Shown: positions 1-9,540, numbered from the stretch's first letter. The stretch is DNA of 19,709 bases from Pigoraptor vietnamica (GCA_943704525.1 CALSCQ010003142.1:1-19709), one strand, 5' to 3'. Made by a program: numbers and translations. Notes: generated by a model not told the origin, from the sequence alone.

Positions 1-122
1 GGGGGGGGGCGAGGGAGGGGAGCATGCAGTGTCGACAGTGGTTGTATGTTGGATGGTGTTACATAATGCGACTGTTTCCTGGTGCCTTTTACTGAGGGCG
101 CAATTTTCTTCTCGTGCTGCAG

Positions 123-751
123 CGGCCGCGTGTACCACGACATCTTCAACCCACCGAAGGTCCCTGGCGTCGACGACATTTCTGGAGAGAAGCTTGTGGT
201 GGTGAGTGTGGCCTCGAACGGCATAGTCGAATGTTGTGGTTTGCGCACGTGTGCTCTTTGCTTGCGTACGCACGCAAAAATTCTGCTATTGTTCTCAACT
301 GCGCATCGTCTTTTGTTTTCGCCCCCAGCGCGACGACGACAAACCCGAGGCCGTCATGCGGCGCCTCCAGCGCTACGCCGACTCGACGCAGCCGCTAATC
401 GACTACTATAAGAACAAGTGGGTGTCTCTTTTCCCTTTGTGTTGTGACAAGTCTCTTTCGTGCGCTGTGGAGATAGTTTTGTTTTTTTTTTGGTTGCAAC
501 GCTGGCATAACGAGTTAAGTCTCACCCACATACAACCGTCGGGGAATGGAAATTCCCAGTGCCACTCTTTTACTGCGTGTCACACTGGATTCTGACTTTG
601 TGTGCGCGCGTCTGTGCCTGTTTGCGTGCGCAGGCGCGTCCTCTACAGCTTTGCCGGCCGCGAGAGTGACGTCATTTACCCGCAAGTGCAGCGCTTTTTC
701 AACACGTTCCAACAGATGAACGTCAAGGCCAAGCACGACACGGCCATCTGA
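123..751 (+). CDS. Adenylate kinase, AK3-like (GTP:AMP phosphotransferase type), 3' part only
   Basis: Three exons, 123-201, 329-417 and 634-751, joined by introns with GTGAGT and GTGGGT donors and CAG acceptors; phases agree (the first exon starts at codon position 3). They encode the last ~94 residues. The fragment begins in the LID region ([18 protein letters not shown], then SGEKLVVRDDDKPE) and runs through the closing helices ([11 protein letters not shown], then [10 protein letters not shown]) to TGA at 749-751. The order GR.YH..FNPPK, DD.SGE.L..RDDDKPE and PL..YY is diagnostic of long-form adenylate kinases, which transfer phosphate between a nucleoside triphosphate and AMP. The VL.SFAGRES stretch is closer to mitochondrial AK3/AK4 than to AK2. 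The P-loop and AMP-binding half lie upstream of the window; bases 1-122 look like intron. No zinc-binding Cys cluster is visible in the LID portion present. Family is secure; the subtype is inference. Confidence 0.86.
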
Positions 752-1100
752 GCCGCAATCTCGCTTGCTGCCCGCGCGTTCACCCCCCTACTCACTCTCA
801 AACACTCACACGCACGCACGCACTGACGCCAAAGTCGCACCCATTCGTATACAACCAAGTGGCACACGTTCCAATCCTCTTGCCGTCGTCCTATGTCCCC
901 TCTTTCGCGTCCCATTGCGCGTTTGCGTGTCGGCATGTAAAGCAGCAACTAAAAATACAACATACGAACTAAAATACCACATGCACGATGGGCCGGGATT
1001 GCAATAAGTGTTCACGATAATATATTCCGCGCTCCTTTCCTTTGTTTTCTCAGACATCGCGACAATGCGACGTCGCGTGCACACGCAGCCCGCGCGCCGC
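752..1100. other. Intergenic stretch between convergent genes
   Basis: This 349-bp stretch separates the stop codons of the adenylate kinase (+) and the disulfide isomerase (-), so it should hold both 3' UTRs. It has a CA-rich part near 795-820 and an A-rich part near 945-965. No canonical AATAAA, RNA gene or convincing exon was seen. Confidence 0.6.
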
Positions 1101-3052
1101 CTACAGCTCGTCCGACGGAGGGACGCCGTCCTTCCCGTCCCACGGCTTGACCGTCTCCACGCCAGGCGCACCCGACACGGCAGCCGTGCTCTCCTTGCCC
1201 GTCATGAGGCGGTCCAGGAACGTCGAGATGGACTGCGTCGAGAACGCGCCGATAAGTGACGCGTAGCGGCCCTTCTTGTTGTTGTACGCGACGAGCGCGG
1301 GGTAGCCCGAGCCGCCCATGTTGAGCTTGCTCTCCAGGTCCGGGTGGTTGCCGGCCGCTGTCCAGACATAGTTGAACGGGCGATTGCGGAACTTGGCGGA
1401 CACCTCCTTGAGCGTCTGGATGTAGCGGTTGCGACCGGCGGCGCCGCTGTCGAGAATGTCAGGAAGGACAGAGACGATGCAAATCTGCGCCTTGGTGCAG
1501 GCCTCAAACGCCTCGCGGTTCGTCAGCTCAACCACCTGCACGTAACAAGAGAGTGAGAATGAGCGAGTGGGAACGGCAACAAAGCGGACAATGCCTTCGC
1601 AACACAAGTGGGCTCGCTAGTGCTGAAACGGCACGTCACACACACAAGCGAACGCTCACATGGACCACGCGGACGTATCATTAATAGCGGGGCACCCACC
1701 TCGGGCGGCTTGACAAACTGCTCCGTCTTCGACAGGGCGTACGAGACGAGGTCCGACGCCGAGCGACCGCCCGAATAGTCCTCGGGGTGGTCCTTCTGGC
1801 CGGGGAGGAACGTCATGATGGTGGGATAGCCGCGCACGTTGAAGCGCTGCGCGAGCTCCGTCTCCACGGTGCAGTCGACGGCGCCCATGTGGACCTTGCC
1901 CTTGAGCTGGGACGCGGCAGAGGCCCACTCGGGAGCGAGCTGCTTGCAGTGTCCGCACCTGTGATGTGCGTGCATGCGTAAGAAGCAAGACTCGCAATCT
2001 AAAAATTATGGACGTATGCAACAAAGTCCGTCAACGGACGTACCAAGGAGCGAAGAACTCGACCATCCAGACGCCCTCGCCCTTCACCACGAGCTCGTCA
2101 AAGTTGCGCGCCGTGAGCGTGACAACATCCTCGGTAGAGCCGCGAGCCTGACACACCGAGACGGAGGGAAAACAAGTGTAAGACTACGACGCACACGGTA
2201 CAGCCCATGGTAATCACATCTACCATGGCCGTTTCAACACCATGAGTGAAACGCACCTGCTCGCGCTGCTTGTTTGAGGACGACGAAGACGACGACGAAT
2301 CGCTGGCACGGCCCTTGAGGCGGTTGTTAACGATGGTTTGGGCCTGCGTGCACATGACACAACGGGATTAGCGAATGCCACAGGCCAACGACATGAATGC
2401 GCTGTGACAGGCGAGTGACAGTTCGCGAGTGTCCACCTGCTGGAGTGCGAACGACGTGAGAGCGTCCGCGTTGCGGGCCTGGTTGTAGTCCACGGGGCTG
2501 TTCTTGTTACCGCCGAAAAACTGCGCGTTACGACATTGCGGTTAGATGGAGGGAAGACCAACCGCACGTGACGCAGAGTCCCAACTATCCATGTACAGCA
2601 TCGGGTTGCGTGCGCGTGTGTCCTTTAGGTGCGCTTGTGCGGAGGCATGCATGCTCACCTTGATGGTGGGGAAGCCGCGAACGTTGTACGGCGACCCGAC
2701 AGACTGGTGCTCGTCCATGTTGACGGCGCCGACCTTCACGATGCCCTTGAGAGCAGTCGCCGCGCGGCTCCACTCCGGGGCGAGGTTCTTGCAGTGGCCG
2801 CACCTGCGCATCTTTTTGTCAGCAACTATGGCACATTTTACAGGCAAAATAGATGGGCGCGTCAGACACGCTCACACACCAGGGGGCATAAAACTCGACG
2901 AGCCACAGGTCGTTGGACTTCATCACCATCGACTCGAAGTTGGCGGCGGTGAGCTCAACGACGTCGGGGTTCGACTGGTAGAGCGTGGCTGCCGAGGCGG
3001 CGCACACGGCGGCCGCGAGGACGGCAACCGCGAACAGGCTGCGAATGGCCAT
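1101..3052 (-). CDS. PDIA6: Protein disulfide isomerase, P5/PDIA6 type, ER lumen
   Basis: Seven exons on the minus strand: 3052-2880, 2803-2659, 2520-2437, 2343-2257, 2147-2044, 1958-1700 and 1535-1101. All phases close, giving 428 aa (human PDIA6 is about 440). Residues 1-22 form a signal peptide ([20 protein letters not shown]). Two thioredoxin domains follow, each with WCGHCK (CGHC at 59-62 and 199-202) and a cis-Pro loop (RGFPT, RGYPT). Between them is a linker with eight serines (150-157). Residues ~285-415 form the non-catalytic b domain, and the protein ends PPSDEL, an ER-retention variant. The order a-a'-b defines P5. It should oxidise and isomerise disulfides in secretory proteins. 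In both a domains an intron interrupts the active-site Trp codon at the same place (TG|G TGC), which fits domain duplication with its intron. The adjacent secreted Cys-rich paralogues are possible clients (inference). Confidence 0.95.
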
Positions 3053-3324
3053 CTTTCCGTTGCACAGTCACAACAGCAGACAAAGGTGGAAGGTGAAACT
3101 GTGGTCCCTATTAAAAGATGCAGCTGTCCGTGGGTCTGAAGAGTCCTCGACAGCGCAGAGGGACGACGACCGGCGGTGTCAGTGCACAGCAGAATGTTGG
3201 GTGTGTGCGTGCAAAGCGCACATGCGCAAGGTAGCCGACACTGGGGGGTTTGCGGGTTCATGCTGGGCAGGAACATTGAAATCGCCAACAAATTTCCACC
3301 AAAATGTGAATTATTTTCAAATCG

Positions 3325-4698
3325 TCAGGAAAGGAACAGCTGGCGCACACGCGGAGCACGCCGATTGGTCACAACTCGGTGACATGGTCCAGACAGCAAG
3401 GTCGTTGAGTAAGCATCTTGGGCTGGCGGAATCAGCACACTACACATGGGGAAATCGTATCCCGGGGAAAGCGGGGGGCCCAGCACCATAAACTGCAGTC
3501 CGAACGGCACGATGACGTGGTCGACCGGGAAGCAAGGATGCGAGCGAATCTTGAGGATGTAGCCGGGGCCGCGCTCGACGGCCACTTCGCGACTCTCGCA
3601 CTGGGTGCCGAAACACGTCGTCACGACGGCCGCTCGCAGGTTGTTCGAAAACACGATGCTCGGCTTCCGCGAACAACGATCGAAGAAATTTCCGCCGCAC
3701 GTGTAAATGGAGTTTGCATCGGGCAAACGAAACTGCCGAAAGAAGTGGGGACCCATGCACGTACTGATGGGAAGAGAGCTAAGAAATTGATCGTACGCAC
3801 TGTAGCCGCCGTTCGGAGGGCAGCTCAGAGCCGAAGGGCGCAAAAGGTAGAGATCCGTCGAGTAGAGGAGGTGAGTGCCATTCATGCCTTTCGGCGCCGA
3901 CTGCGGCAAGTTCACTTTCGTGAGACCTCCCGCATGGGTGACGTACGTTCCCGACACAAGTCCCTTCTGCGACATCACAACGACGCGGCCAGTAATGTCG
4001 CCGCTGTCCTCGGCGTGAGCGCTTCGAAAAACGTAGCTAAAGGCGTCGTCGGCGCCGTATCGGAATTGGTTGTTGAGGTACATACCGCCGAGCTGCGGAG
4101 GGGCCCACTGCGGGCTCTGCAGCGCAAGCACGCCCTGGAACCCAGGAATGCCGAGTCCAAGCGAGCGCGACAGCGACGCAAGCGCCAACGGCGACACTCT
4201 GCCCGTGGGGAGATTGAAGGCATCGGTCCGTGCGACTGTCCCCTGACGGAGAACGTTCAAAACGACCTCAAAGTCCTTGGGGTCGGCGTCCACGAAAATC
4301 GGCGAGCGAGGGCGATTGTCGCCCCCCTCGACTTCCTCGCCCACATAGAGCGCGCGATGGAAGAAATTCCGCGTCGTGTTGTCGTAACGCAGAAGGGTGC
4401 CGCGGCGCGTCGTCATGAACACACCGCCGACGTCCAACTGCACGAGCTCGTCCGCATCCGTTTCGGCGTCAAGTTCGCTCTGATCAGCGTTGGCATCAAC
4501 GTTGGCGTCGCGCGAAATCCCTTCGCCATTGCCGGTGATGCGAGGTGTTCCCGCCGACGTCGAGGCGTCGTCCATGTTCGCAAAAGGCCAGTCGTTCTTG
4601 GCGTCGTCCCACCAACCCGCGCACGTCGCCGAATGTGCGCACAAGACGAGGGCGAAGGCCGCCAACACAAGCGTACGAAGGCGCGATAAGTGGGCCAT
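3325..4698 (-). CDS. Secreted T1/BTB-domain protein with Cys-rich C-terminal domain (paralogue A)
   Basis: Intronless, 457 aa. The ATG at 4698 is chosen because a signal peptide starts there (MAHLSRLRTLVLAAFALVLC, cleavage near residue 27) and it matches the paralogue's start; the frame is open to 4848. The mature N-terminus holds W-D-A-x-x-DWPFA, then an acidic linker (~40-85). Residues ~86-190 resemble a potassium-channel tetramerisation (T1/KCTD-type BTB) domain: LDVGG at 88-92, MTTRRGTLLRYDNTTRNFF, then FVDADPKDFEVVLNVLRQG. The remaining ~265 residues match no family I know but are conserved in the neighbour. They carry eight shared cysteines (293, 314, 334, 342, 362, 367, 389, 419) and a ninth at 439. 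Sequons lie at N107 (inside T1) and N273. There is no second membrane segment or ER-retention signal, so secretion is inferred. The last ~25 residues diverge from the paralogue. The role is unknown. Confidence 0.88.
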   Translation of the reverse strand: MAHLSRLRTLVLAAFALVLCAHSATCAGWWDDAKNDWPFANMDDASTSAGTPRITGNGEGISRDANVDANADQSELDAETDADELVQLDVGGVFMTTRRGTLLRYDNTTRNFFHRALYVGEEVEGGDNRPRSPIFVDADPKDFEVVLNVLRQGTVARTDAFNLPTGRVSPLALASLSRSLGLGIPGFQGVLALQSPQWAPPQLGGMYLNNQFRYGADDAFSYVFRSAHAEDSGDITGRVVVMSQKGLVSGTYVTHAGGLTKVNLPQSAPKGMNGTHLLYSTDLYLLRPSALSCPPNGGYSAYDQFLSSLPISTCMGPHFFRQFRLPDANSIYTCGGNFFDRCSRKPSIVFSNNLRAAVVTTCFGTQCESREVAVERGPGYILKIRSHPCFPVDHVIVPFGLQFMVLGPPLSPGYDFPMCSVLIPPAQDAYSTTLLSGPCHRVVTNRRAPRVRQLFLS

Positions 4699-5048
4699 GT
4701 CGTCGAAGGGAAAAGAAACGTGTCCTTTTTCACCGTGGGATTGCGTGCTGGAGACAGTTTGAATGGAGTCTGCCACCACTCGGCTGAAGCCACACGGTGT
4801 GTGCGTGAGCTCAACTGACATCGGCGATCCCAATGACTGGCAATGCAATTTGACAGTACGACGTCAAAGTGTCCGGCTTACCATCGGACAAACGTCCAAC
4901 TCGGCTGGGCTGTCTCAAACACGGCAACGGCAATCTCAATCGGCTACAACGGCAGCCGCCGTTTTACTCTAATTATCGCTTATGGAACAGCTGATTCACA
5001 CGACGCGGCCGAGCACGCGATGGGTCTCTTCGACAGCGACAAGCAGGC
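4699..5048. other. Intergenic spacer between the T1/BTB paralogues
   Basis: 350 bp containing the 5' flank of the downstream copy and the 3' flank of the upstream copy (both on the minus strand). No exon-like or RNA-like element was seen. The strong similarity of the coding regions does not obviously extend into this spacer. Confidence 0.6.
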
Positions 5049-6380
5049 TCAAGAGTAATAAAACACATCCATCGGGTACGTAAACAGCGACGTGCTCGGG
5101 TCCGCAGAAATCGTCGGCGCCGTGCACATCGGGAAGCCGCCTGCCGGCGTGACTGTCGGCCCCAACACCATAAACTGCATCCCAAACGGCACGAGGACGT
5201 GGTCGACCGGGAGGCAGGGGTGGGAGCGTATCTTGAGGATGTAGCCAGGCCCACGCTCAACGGCCACGGCGCGGCTTGCGCACTGCGCGCCGTCGTCGCA
5301 GGTAGTCACGACGGCCGTCCGCAGATCGTCCGCAAACACGACAGTGAACTTTGCCTGTGAGCACGGGCCGCTGCACGTATACGCGAGCTGCGCCTCGGGC
5401 AAAACGAACGGCCGGAAAACCCGCGGCGCCATGCACGAATCCGTGGCGAGATTGGAAGTTACAGTCCTCACAAACTGGTTAGGTTGACTACCGCCCCAAG
5501 GGTCCATCGGACAGACCGACACTGAGGGCCGCACGAGGTACAGGTCGGTCGAGAAGATGAGGTGGGTGCCGTTCATGCCAGGCACTGGCGACGGCTGCGG
5601 CAGCGACACCTGCGTGAGACCGCCCGGTTGAGTCGCATACGTTCCTGACACGATTCCCTTCGGCGAAAGCACCATGACGCGACCCGTGATGCCGCCGTCG
5701 GCTGCGTCGCGAGCGCTCAGAAAGACGTAACTGAAGGCATCATCGCCGAGAAACGAACTGCTCGACGGATACGAGATGTACATCCCACCGAGCTGCGGCG
5801 GGGCCCACCGCGCGCGCTGCGCTGCAATCACGCTTTGAAAGCCAGGAATTCCGAGTCCAAGAGAGTGCGACAGCAACGGAAGCGCAAGCGGCGCCGCGTT
5901 GTAGGTGGGACCGCCGTACATGTTGGTCGTTGCGACTGTCCCCTGACGGAGAATGTTCAGTACGCCTTCGAAAATCTTGGGGTCGGCGTCCACGAAAATC
6001 GGCGAGCGAGGGCGACTGTCGCCCCCCTCGACTTCCTCGCCCACATAGAGTGCGCGATGGAAGAAATTCCGCGTCGTGTTGTCGTAGCGCAGAAGGGTGC
6101 CGCGGCGCGTCGTCATGAACACACCGCCGACGTCCAACTGCACGAGCTCGTCCGCATCCGTTTCAATATTACCCTGGTCATCGCCGACATCTCCGTTAGT
6201 GTCGCGCACAATCCCTGCGCCGTTGACGCTAGGTGCGTCGCGCGTTGCAGCGCCGTCCGCGTCGGCAAATGGCCAGTCGTCCCTTGCGTTGTCGCCCCAC
6301 CGCGCCCTCGTTGAACCCACGAAGAGGACGAGGGCGACAACAGCGAACGTGAGCCCCCGAAAGCACACAGCGCGCGCCAT
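5049..6380 (-). CDS. Secreted T1/BTB-domain protein with Cys-rich C-terminal domain (paralogue B)
   Basis: Intronless, 443 aa from the ATG at 6380, which has A at -3 and G at +4; another in-frame ATG lies two codons upstream at 6386. It is colinear with the gene at 3325-4698. A signal peptide (MARAVCFRGLTFAVVALVLF) leads to WGDNARDDWPFAD, an acidic linker, and a T1/BTB domain (LDVGG at 82-86, the same NTT sequon, FVDADPKIFEGVLNILRQG). The C-terminal domain includes QWAPPQLGGMY-like (here RWAPPQLGGMYI), GRVMVLSPKGIVSGTY, a GMNGTHL sequon, GPGYILKIRSHPC and PFGMQFMVLGP. All eight core cysteines are kept, which fits four disulfides in an oxidising compartment (inference). The copy ends in MDVFYYS, unlike paralogue A. 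Tandem same-strand placement indicates local duplication. Function is unknown; an extracellular oligomerising or surface protein is the simplest guess. Confidence 0.88.
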   Translation of the reverse strand: MARAVCFRGLTFAVVALVLFVGSTRARWGDNARDDWPFADADGAATRDAPSVNGAGIVRDTNGDVGDDQGNIETDADELVQLDVGGVFMTTRRGTLLRYDNTTRNFFHRALYVGEEVEGGDSRPRSPIFVDADPKIFEGVLNILRQGTVATTNMYGGPTYNAAPLALPLLSHSLGLGIPGFQSVIAAQRARWAPPQLGGMYISYPSSSSFLGDDAFSYVFLSARDAADGGITGRVMVLSPKGIVSGTYATQPGGLTQVSLPQPSPVPGMNGTHLIFSTDLYLVRPSVSVCPMDPWGGSQPNQFVRTVTSNLATDSCMAPRVFRPFVLPEAQLAYTCSGPCSQAKFTVVFADDLRTAVVTTCDDGAQCASRAVAVERGPGYILKIRSHPCLPVDHVLVPFGMQFMVLGPTVTPAGGFPMCTAPTISADPSTSLFTYPMDVFYYS

Positions 6381-6680
6381 GCTCATTGAAGAATTATACG
6401 GCGCGTGGTCAGGCTGAATCAGTGTAGCGCAAAACGCGAATAGATGAAGCTGTGTGCGTGCGAGATCCAAACGCGACGAATCTCCCCGAGCGTGTGCGTC
6501 CCACTGCGTTTCTCTCTCCTTTTTCTTGAAACGTTTTGAGAGTACACGCAATAGTGGTGCGAGGATTTCGCCCAGCACGCGCCGAACTGCCGGTAAACAG
6601 CACACAAGCCGTGCTCAGCTCGACACGTTTGAGCCTGAGCCCAGGCGCTTCCAATAGCAAAGTCACCCCCTGACTGGCTT
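6381..6680. other. Intergenic stretch, putative promoter of paralogue B
   Basis: 300 bp between the start of paralogue B and the stop of the polytopic membrane protein, both on the minus strand. It should hold the promoter/5' UTR of one and the 3' UTR of the other. No recognisable motif or RNA was seen. Confidence 0.5.
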
Positions 6681-9540
6681 TTAATCGCTGTCGTAGTACC
6701 AAATCCTCATCTGCTGCTGGAAGATGCAGCACACCATGAACGAGTTGCCGACCATAATGGCGGCGACGAACGAGTAGTAGCGCTCGTTGTTGAGGATCCC
6801 AAAGTAAAACTGGCGCATGTCGTCGAAGAGGGGCCGGTAGAAGCGGCGGATGATCCACACGCCGAAGTACAGCGCACAAATAACAAAAAAGAGGTACGAA
6901 GACGCGTAGATGAGCGAGTTCCTGTATGCCTCAAAGGAGAGGGGGCGGTCGGGTTCGAAACTGCCAAACACAGGGTGGTGCGATTCGTCGCTAAAGGGAA
7001 AGTCGTCGGCGTTGATGCCATAGCGCATAATCGTCGCGATCACAATGTAGAACAAAAGGCCGCTCGCCTGGCTCACGATCTGCATGTGCGCGCGTGCGGA
7101 GGGCATGTTAACGGAGCAGTGCCGCCGGGAGAAAGGAGCTTGGGACAGCCGAACGCGGAAAGCGAGCCCACAATTGGGGAGAGCGGGAATGTGTACATCG
7201 ATGCGGTACACGCAAAGCCCGCGGGCAAAACTCTCACAGAGGCACGCGTCGATCGCACGCACATAGCACGGAGCAGTATCCGCACCTTGAAAATGTAGAA
7301 CGTGAACTGTCTTCGCCGGTACCCGGGGTGCTGGTTCGAGTGGCCGCGGTCGTTGACGCTCACGTCGTCCTCGATGGGAAAGTCGTCGGGGCTCCGTCGG
7401 AACCCGCGACACGTAACTCCGTTGCGGAGGGTCGATTTGATCCACACGCGAAATACAAACCATCTTCGGAAGAGAGAGGGAGATGTGTGAGAACAAATAG
7501 GACGAAGTCGACGAATGGGGCAAGGAGAGGCAACGAGACTGATTCGCGCACACTCGTATGCAGCACGGTGCACACACACACGCGGGACTGTTCGCCGCAC
7601 ACGCACCTGTCCGTCATGAACAGGAGGTACGCCGCATTTTGAATGAAGCCGACGCCCCAATACACGAGGTATGTCCCCGTGGGAGTCGTGACGTACGGGT
7701 ACGTCACCGTGAGAAACTGGACGGTAGTCAGGGCACGATCAGCAAACACATGGCACACGCACACGCACATGCACACACACACACATATACATATACAAAC
7801 GCACACATGGCACACGTACACACACGTACACGTTCACGTACATGCACACGCACACACGCATGTATGATATACAAATGCGTTGTACTCACGACAACCGTGA
7901 GGTGCTCAATCCATAGGCCCGCGAGCAGCATCGAGATCTCCATCGGAAAAGAGTCGGAGAAGTGCAGCTCAATCTTCTTGAATATGAAGGCGACCAGGCC
8001 CAGCGCGACGACGTACACTCGCTGTGCCGTCTTACCGCTCTGCCCCATCCCGACGACAAACGCCGACAGGACACCGATGAATGCGAAAAAGACGAGCGCG
8101 TTCTTCAGAAACGCCGCGAGAAGCGAGTTGTACTCGCGGCGTGTGCACGCGCTTCGAATGCTCACGCCCGGCGGTGCGTCGTCCACCACACACCATTCGG
8201 CCGAGGTCGCATTCTCCAGCACACCCGAACTATGCGCAGAGAGGCTGCTCGCGGCGCGTTGCAGTTGCTCGTCCCCACTGCGGTCCGAGTGCGGTTCGAA
8301 GACGTTTTGCGGCGACGTCTCGGGGGACGTTTCTCTGTGCACGGACGTCTCCAACGGCGATTCAACTACGGGCACGTCACCGCTAAGGGTGACCAGGTCC
8401 GGACACGACTTGTCTGCCGGCCTAGCTTCGTCCACGAAGGGCGCCGCCGAAGTTGGCGATAACGATGCGTCGGGTTCAACGTCATTAAAATACATGCGGC
8501 CAACCAGCGCGAGGCCTGTGTGGAGAGGTCGAGTGGGGATGAGGAGCGCGAAAACGTTGCGCCACATTCAAAGTCATCCGACAAATGCTATCGATATCGA
8601 GGACAATGCCCGTGCAACAACAATGCTCGCGGTACCCACCCGTGAACGTGGCGACGAGGCTAATCACGAACGATATGATCCCAATGAACGGAAATTCGCC
8701 CGCGAAAAAGACGACGAGAGACATGACGCCGACCTCCGCGGCGTAAGTGAGCAAGATTGGCGGCACGCACAGCTTCCACACGGGGATGGGAGGGCGCCCG
8801 TCGAGACACCCGATGAAGAGGATCGTGTTGAGATAGGACCAGAACGTGAACGTGACGGGGTTGACGACGCACAGCCACACGGCCATGCTGGAAAAATCCC
8901 CCGCCTTGAACGTGCCGCCCATCGGCACAACGGCGTAAAACGTCCCCACAATCACGATGGGCACGAGTGACACGGCAAAAATGAGGAAGAGGACCTGGAG
9001 GGGAAAGAAGCGAATCTTGCGCGCGAGGCGCAGAAAGGCGGAAGAAGCGCGCGGACCCAGCGGAAACCCCACGTGTGGGCCACTGTAGGCCTGCATTGAT
9101 GTGGATCATCAGAACAAACGCTCCAAAGAAGCATGCGAAGGGGATTCCAAAGCATGTAGAGAGGAGCAGCGACGCACCGGTGACCCTCGGGGAAGGCCCT
9201 GAGGCGTGTTGTCTTCCGCGTGCTCAACGTGCACCGAGACGTCTTGCGGCGACGATGGCGTTGACGTTGTGTCCGTGCCTCCCGAGCTCCCCGCAGCGTC
9301 CAAAGTAGAAGGCGGTGTGCTTGGCGATGCAGGCGGCGACTTTGACGTAGTGTCCCTCGCGTCTCCCATGACATCGACCACGCTGGCCACTTGCAGCGTC
9401 CCATCTCTGTCGTCCATTTCCCTCCGGCCCAACACCGAAGGCGCGTCATCGACCATTCCGGATAGGAGCGGGACACCCTCGGCGCCCCGTTCACGAGGCG
9501 AACATTGCAACAGACGACCACGAACAAATCTTCCTTTCAT
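6681..9540 (-). CDS. Polytopic membrane protein, about 11 membrane segments, family not recognised
   Basis: Six exons on the minus strand: 9540-9178, 9090-8640, 8515-7890, 7716-7607, 7463-7286 and 7079-6681, giving 708 aa with all phases closing. Residues 1-~145 are polar, Ser/Pro/Thr-rich and probably disordered. Hydrophobic segments lie near 152-175, 190-216, 226-251, 254-280, 406-428, 435-452, 462-485, 495-513, 577-598, 631-652 and 679-697. A ~125-residue polar loop (282-405, motifs ETSPETSPQNV and WCVVDDAPPG) follows segment 4. A second polar loop (~520-576: RSPDDFPIEDDVSVNDRGHS, then NQHPGYRRR) precedes segment 9. The tail is LFDDMRQFYFGILNNERYY and RIWYYDSD. No transporter, channel or receptor signature is evident. 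Exons 2-6 are well supported by reading frame and hydrophobicity. The first exon is less sure: its ATG and 87-nt intron rest on phase and splice sites, so a start further in is possible. Intron 3 carries a GT microsatellite on the sense strand. Confidence 0.8.
7744..7861. repeat. CA/TG-rich simple repeat inside an intron
   Basis: An imperfect CA-dinucleotide tract (TG on the transcribed strand) with interspersed CATG and GTACAC units. It lies inside intron 3 (7889-7717) of the polytopic membrane-protein gene. Confidence 0.9.

Noticed and set aside
1-122. Possible further exon of the adenylate kinase
   Set aside because: No in-phase stretch matching the conserved core upstream of the LID is visible; the sequence looks like intron ending in TGCTGCAG at 122.
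3418-4689. 423-codon open frame on the plus strand opposite T1/BTB paralogue A
   Set aside because: It is antisense to a gene with a signal peptide, a recognisable domain and a conserved paralogue. The Arg/Ala/His-rich composition is the usual shadow of GC-biased codons. Its equivalent opposite paralogue B is much shorter.
7558-8970. 470-codon open frame on the plus strand
   Set aside because: It crosses two introns and a microsatellite of the minus-strand membrane-protein gene and has low-complexity His/Thr runs from the CA repeat.
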